Source of the DNA: Arthrobacter sp. ZGTC412
GTDB lineage: Bacteria > Actinomycetota > Actinomycetes > Actinomycetales > Micrococcaceae
NCBI RefSeq assembly: GCF_002929215.1
Contig: NZ_PJII01000009.1
Coordinates: 1 to 64,000, forward strand
Length of the DNA: 64,000 nucleotides
Direction: 5' to 3'
Shown: in pieces, positions 60,577 through 64,000 of the stretch
How positions within the stretch are numbered: the stretch's first letter is position 1
Layout: each line of letters opens with the position of its first letter
Made by a program: the position numbers and the translations under genes
Notes under the pieces: model-generated
Seen by the model: only the letters and a program-made list of their open reading frames with translations
The model's database searches: none
What the model was told of the DNA's origin: nothing

Positions 60577-61134
60577 ATGAGCAGTCGTAGAGTAGTCAGC
60601 GCCAAGGGAGGCAGCGTCGAACGCGAAATCATGGATGACGGTGTTGATGCACTGAATAAAGCGTCGGCAATCGGCGGCATCGACTCCACTACCCTGGCCG
60701 AATCCAGCCGGCCGCGGCACGACGGCGTCCGGAAAATTGACCATGTCGCGATGGCGGCCCACGATGCGGACGCGTCATCTCAGTGGTTCGAAGAGGTTCT
60801 GGGCCTGCAACGCATCCATGACGAAGTCGTCCGCGATGTAGGCGTACGCCTGCTGTGGCTGGCGCCCACGGACGCCACGGCAGGGGCCGGACAGGCCAGC
60901 TTTCAAATTGTCCAGCCACTGGGCCCAGGAGCGATCGCGGACTTCCTCGCCCAAAAAGGTGAAGGGTTGCACCATGTTTGCTTCGCAGTCGACAACGCTG
61001 AAGACTTCCTGAGGTCCAGAGGCCAGGTGGGCGGAATCTTCACCGGCGGGTACGGACTGCCGTGCGCATTCCTGAAAGCCGTCCCGGAGGGCATAGCGGT
61101 AGAGATTGTGCAGCAGGAACACCCTGCTTCATAA
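60577..61134 (+). CDS. VOC-family protein (methylmalonyl-CoA epimerase/glyoxalase-like)
   Basis: The ATG at 60577 has AAGGAG nine bases upstream; 185 residues. After ~50 poorly conserved residues comes a two-module VOC domain: KIDHVAMAAHDADASSQWFE with a first metal histidine, GEGLHHVCFAVDNAEDFL with a second, and GIAVEIVQQE with a glutamate at the end. This order is that of methylmalonyl-CoA epimerase and related lyases. It could epimerise an acyl-CoA made by the CoA transferase. It is the third gene on the plus strand, about 200 bp after the hydroxyacid dehydrogenase. Confidence 0.82.
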   Translation: MSSRRVVSAKGGSVEREIMDDGVDALNKASAIGGIDSTTLAESSRPRHDGVRKIDHVAMAAHDADASSQWFEEVLGLQRIHDEVVRDVGVRLLWLAPTDATAGAGQASFQIVQPLGPGAIADFLAQKGEGLHHVCFAVDNAEDFLRSRGQVGGIFTGGYGLPCAFLKAVPEGIAVEIVQQEHPAS

Positions 61135-61214
61135 GGGGACCAAAAGGCCACCTTCCTACCGACCGACACCCGGCCGCAAGCGACCTTGGGGTTGCTCCCC
61201 CGGCCATTTTCGTA

Positions 61215-61240
61215 AGCCGATAACGGATACTCCGTCAAGC
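61215..61240. repeat. Dispersed recombination-site-like motif, copy C
   Basis: AGCCGATAACGGATACTCCG and the following TCAAG match the first 25 bases of repeat copy B, with the dyad ACGGA-TAC-TCCGT. The homology ends soon after. It lies 48 bp beyond the stop of a resolvase pseudogene. Confidence 0.6.
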
Positions 61241-61287
61241 TACGGCCCGCCGTAGCTACGGCACGAGGGTGCCGGCAGGGGAGCGGT

Positions 61288-61600
61288 TCACTCCAGTTTG
61301 GCGCGGCGGAGGTATTAGACGGTCTCCCTGCTGATCCCGTCGTCCCGGGCAAGTACGGCTTTTGAAACGCCGCCAGTGCGCTCTACCAGCTCGGGCGCCC
61401 GTTCCGCGGTGAGCGTCTTTTTCCGCCCTTATCGGCGCCGCGCTGCTTGGCCAGGGCGATGCCTTCTTTTTGGCGTTCCGTGATGAGGGAGCGTTCGAAT
61501 CCAGCGAAGGCTCCCATGACGGAGAGCATGTGGTTGGTCATGGGCGAGTCCGCTCCGGTGAAGACCACGCTTGACGTCCCGTCGGCGTAGTCGGTGAAGT
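61288..61600 (-). pseudogene. Serine recombinase (resolvase) pseudogene, C-terminal half
   Basis: On the minus strand FTGADSPMTNHMLSVMGAFA, then GFERSLITERQKEGIALAKQ and RGADKG are the end of a resolvase catalytic domain with its long E-helix. The frame then shifts by one base to KKTLTAERAPELVERTGGVS, then KAVLARDDGISRETV, the helix-turn-helix, where a TAA interrupts YLRRAKLE. The N-terminal part with the active-site serine is missing. Thus one frameshift, one stop and a 5' deletion. Left of it stands motif copy C. Confidence 0.82.
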
Positions 61601-61887
61601 CCTCTGACTTGAAGGGGGTGTATTCATACCTGCGCGGTGTGCGGAAGAGGCGGTTGCGTGTTCGGAAGCGGACAGCGCTTTGGCGCGACAGGGGCTGATG
61701 GGATCGCCCGATGGTGGCGTTTGCCGCGGATGAGCGAACTGAGGAGGAGCCCTTGACAGGGCTGTCACACGAGGCGTAAAAATGAGGGAACCCGTCGGGA
61801 AACCGCTTTCTCAGTGGGGATTCCACTTCACCATCTTCCGCACCCATCAAAGGCATGCGGCCTGTTTGGCATGCCGGAAAAAGGCCA

Positions 61888-63384
61888 ATGACGTCCGAAA
61901 AGAGAACCCGTATTCATGGATCAAGCCCCAGGGACTTCCGTCGAGGGGCAGGAGCGGCAGCATCCGCAGCCATTCTTGTCCTCACGGCTGGGCTGGCCGT
62001 TGCGGCACCTGCGTCAGCAGGCCCGGCACCCACTGGCGGCGGCGTTATCCGCGCTGACGATGCCGCACCCACCGGTTGGGCTGCTGTGGGGAGTGGCACT
62101 AATGGCGGCGCAGGCGCGCCGGCTGAAAACCGCTATGAGGTGAATACCTTGGCCGGACTTAAGGCTGCGCTGGCCAACCACGGGGAGCCCAAAGCCCCCA
62201 AGATCGTCTACATTAACGGCACCATCGACGGGAACCAGACTCCGGACGGCCGGATCATGGGGGAGCAGGACTACGCTCCCGGTTACGACATCAACAAGTA
62301 CATGTCCTGCTTCGGTCCCGAAGGCAAGACCTGGAGTGACCAGACCTTTGAATACTGCAAGAAGCAGCGCCAGCTGCGCCAGACCGGCAGCAACAACATG
62401 AAGCGTCAGATCGAAGTCAGCCTTCCGAGCAACACCACTGTGATTGGCCTCGGCGCTGATTCAGGTTTCATTGGCGCCAACATTGTGATCCTGAGCGCCA
62501 CCAACGTGGTGATGCGTAACCTCAGTGTGGAGGCTCCGGTGGACTTCTTCACCTCGTGGTCTCCCGACGATGGCGATGGAGCTTGGAATGCGCGCTTTGA
62601 CGCCGTGTCCTCAGTGACCTCGGACCATCTTTGGATTGACCACGTCCGTCTCACGGACGGCCGGTTCCCTGACAGCGAGGCACCCATCGGGTTCGGCGGT
62701 AAACCGGCCAACCGGCACGACGGACTGCTGGACCTCAAGGACGGAACCGACTACGTGACCGTCTCCAACAGCAAGCTCTACAACCACGACAAAACCATGT
62801 TGCTGGGCTCCGGTGATGAGCACGTGCAAAAGGACGCGGGAAAACTGAAGGTCAGCTACATCGGTAACCATTTCGAGAACATCCAACAGCGCGGGCCGCG
62901 TGTACGGTTTGGACAGGTCCATGTGTTGAACAACTACTTCGTCGGAAGCACGGACCACGCGCAGTACCCGATGATCAGTGAAGGCCAGGGTGGCACCAGC
63001 TATTTCCTGGGTGCCGGTTACGATTCAAGGATTTTCTCGGAGCGCAATGCTTTTGACTACACCGGTCCCGGTGCTGAGGAGTCCGTCATGGTGAGCAGCT
63101 ACAACGGCCACCGCTTCCACGACGAAGGGTCCTGGTTCAACGGTGCTGAGTCGGATCTGGAAGCGGTCGCAAAGTCTTCCTTCGAGCAGAACCGTGCAGA
63201 GGCCTTGGCTGAAGGAGAGCTGAGCGGGACACCTGCACCGGACTGGTCCGCCTGGGAATTCACCACCGACGTTGGCTGGGACCCTGCGGACGCCTACAGC
63301 TACAAGGCATTTACCACTCCTCAGGCAGTGCGGAACCACGCGCTGCAGTTCACCGGACCGGGGGTCCTCGCAGTAAAGCAGTAG
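61888..63384 (+). CDS. Secreted pectate lyase (PL1)
   Basis: The ATG at 61888, preceded by GGAAAAAGG, gives 498 residues. A signal peptide is clear: arginines (SPRDFRRGAG), a hydrophobic core ILVLTAGLAVAA and a cleavage site after ASA near residue 44. The parallel beta-helix of polysaccharide lyase family 1 follows: VDFFTSWSPDDGDGAWNARF, then SSVTSDHLWIDHVRLTDGRF and NRHDGLLDLKDGTDYVTVSN, with calcium-binding aspartates, and the catalytic arginine in GPRVRFGQVHVLNNYF. It cuts polygalacturonate outside the cell. It stands alone; no uptake or kinase genes for oligogalacturonate are in view. Confidence 0.92.
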   Translation: MTSEKRTRIHGSSPRDFRRGAGAAASAAILVLTAGLAVAAPASAGPAPTGGGVIRADDAAPTGWAAVGSGTNGGAGAPAENRYEVNTLAGLKAALANHGEPKAPKIVYINGTIDGNQTPDGRIMGEQDYAPGYDINKYMSCFGPEGKTWSDQTFEYCKKQRQLRQTGSNNMKRQIEVSLPSNTTVIGLGADSGFIGANIVILSATNVVMRNLSVEAPVDFFTSWSPDDGDGAWNARFDAVSSVTSDHLWIDHVRLTDGRFPDSEAPIGFGGKPANRHDGLLDLKDGTDYVTVSNSKLYNHDKTMLLGSGDEHVQKDAGKLKVSYIGNHFENIQQRGPRVRFGQVHVLNNYFVGSTDHAQYPMISEGQGGTSYFLGAGYDSRIFSERNAFDYTGPGAEESVMVSSYNGHRFHDEGSWFNGAESDLEAVAKSSFEQNRAEALAEGELSGTPAPDWSAWEFTTDVGWDPADAYSYKAFTTPQAVRNHALQFTGPGVLAVKQ

Positions 63385-63514
63385 GCGCCGGGATACGGAT
63401 AGCCTTTTGCATGAAGATGAACTGCTTCTCGGAAGTCGAAGCTGATCTTCTCAGTGCGACTTTCGGGGAGCAGTTCAAATCGCCAGATGCAAGACTCACA
63501 TTTGTGCAGAGGAG

Positions 63515-64000
63515 TCAAGCCGCAGCTTCGGTTTCCCGCAATCGCTGCACGGTCTTCTCAGCGAACTCGATGTCTTCAAGCATCTCTTCCGGGTGCCCGC
63601 TGTAACCACCGCTGCGGTATAGGGTCAGGCGGCCCCGCGCTGCCTTCCGGCCAGACTCCTGCTCGCCGCCACCCCGTAGGGCGTGTCAGAGCCGGAACGT
63701 CGGTTCGGCGTGGCGGCGGGAAGCGAAGCTGCCCCGGTTTGACGCTGCTGTCGTCTTGCCACGGCCAGCCCCGGGTGCCATGAGCTTCGCCATCCGGTTC
63801 TGAAGCTTGCGCTGGGCTTCCCAAAGCTCGCTCTGGAGTTTGGCCAGCTCGCTGCGGGTGACGCGGTGGCCTTTCGAGTCGGTGTACTCCTGGTTTCCAG
63901 TGCGGTACGGAGCTTTGTCTCCGGAGCGATGAGTTTTCCGGTGAAGGCTGCGGCGGCTGCGATACCGAAGATCACGGCGAGGCCGAGCAGTACAGGGATA
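63515..64000 (-). pseudogene. Minus-strand coding remnants at the right edge
   Basis: Two frames look coding in part. From the edge, one reads a hydrophobic segment PVLLGLAVIFGIAAAAAFTG followed by KLIAPETK, like the end of a sugar- or acid-porter MFS protein. Another reads YRTGNQEYTDSKGHRVTRSE, then LAKLQSELWEAQRKLQNRMA, meets one stop (63686-63688) and goes on with GYSGHPEEMLEDIEFAEKTV, then QRLRETEAAA and a stop at 63515. This suggests one or two damaged genes. I cannot name the second. Nothing is seen in 63385-63514. Confidence 0.4.

Noticed and set aside
61383-61856. Intact 157-residue resolvase
   Set aside because: Only the middle part is resolvase; the first ~80 residues have no similarity and the helix-turn-helix is in another frame with a stop.

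Overview
The window is high-GC actinobacterial DNA, most likely from the Arthrobacter/Pseudarthrobacter/Paenarthrobacter group (Micrococcaceae). The evidence is third-position GC-rich codon use, purine-rich ribosome binding sites with some GTG and TTG starts, LacI-controlled sugar ABC operons without their own ATPase, and close resemblance of several enzymes to characterised Arthrobacter or Rhodococcus proteins: an MndD-like homoprotocatechuate dioxygenase, a putrescine oxidase and a GH91 difructose-anhydride enzyme. It reads as an accessory catabolic region: substrate-specific operons, each with a local regulator, separated by decayed recombinase genes and repeats. I saw no rRNA, tRNA, CRISPR array or intact insertion sequence.

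Left part (1-10 kb). The end of a PRC-barrel/DUF2382 stress-type gene; a pair of tiny minus-strand ORFs; a gamma-butyrolactone-receptor-like TetR gene; a damaged ACT-domain gene overrun by a dispersed repeat; a DUF2871 membrane protein; a MacB/FtsX-type ABC exporter divergent from a NarL-type two-component system; and a TetR gene followed by a fatty-acid desaturase.

10.1-18.6 kb. A complete operon for an imported fructan-derived sugar: lipoprotein, two permeases, LacI repressor, cytoplasmic GH32, PfkB sugar kinase and a GH91 protein without a signal peptide. The last is best read as a difructose anhydride III hydrolase. Together they would import DFA III, open it to inulobiose, hydrolyse that to fructose and phosphorylate it.

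18.6-32.7 kb. A polyamine/amide block: YtcJ-like amidohydrolase and APC permease, divergent putrescine oxidase, agmatine deiminase translationally coupled to an amidase, two TetR regulators, and an MFS transporter with a second YtcJ-like amidohydrolase. Three promoters carry the same palindrome AAATGAA-N5-TTCATTT, so this is probably one regulon. A fragment of a TRAP transporter and a fossil of a TetR gene lie here too.

32.8-40 kb. A LacI regulator convergent with an alpha-L-rhamnosidase (GH78) and its ABC importer, with two TTGAARCGY-type operators. 40.3-50.7 kb. A homoprotocatechuate (3,4-dihydroxyphenylacetate) meta-cleavage cluster covering HpaG-RraA fusion, GntR, HpaE, HpaD, HpaH, HpaI and a semialdehyde dehydrogenase, with a divergent single-component FAD hydroxylase.

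51.3-61.1 kb. An IclR-linked 2-hydroxycarboxylate cluster: frameshifted ThDP enzyme, deleted gamma-carbonic-anhydrase-like pseudogene, 2HCT transporter, HMG-CoA-lyase-like enzyme and class III CoA transferase on the minus strand; beta-decarboxylating dehydrogenase, D-2-hydroxyacid dehydrogenase and a VOC protein on the plus strand. Right end: a resolvase pseudogene, a secreted pectate lyase and minus-strand coding fragments that run off the edge.
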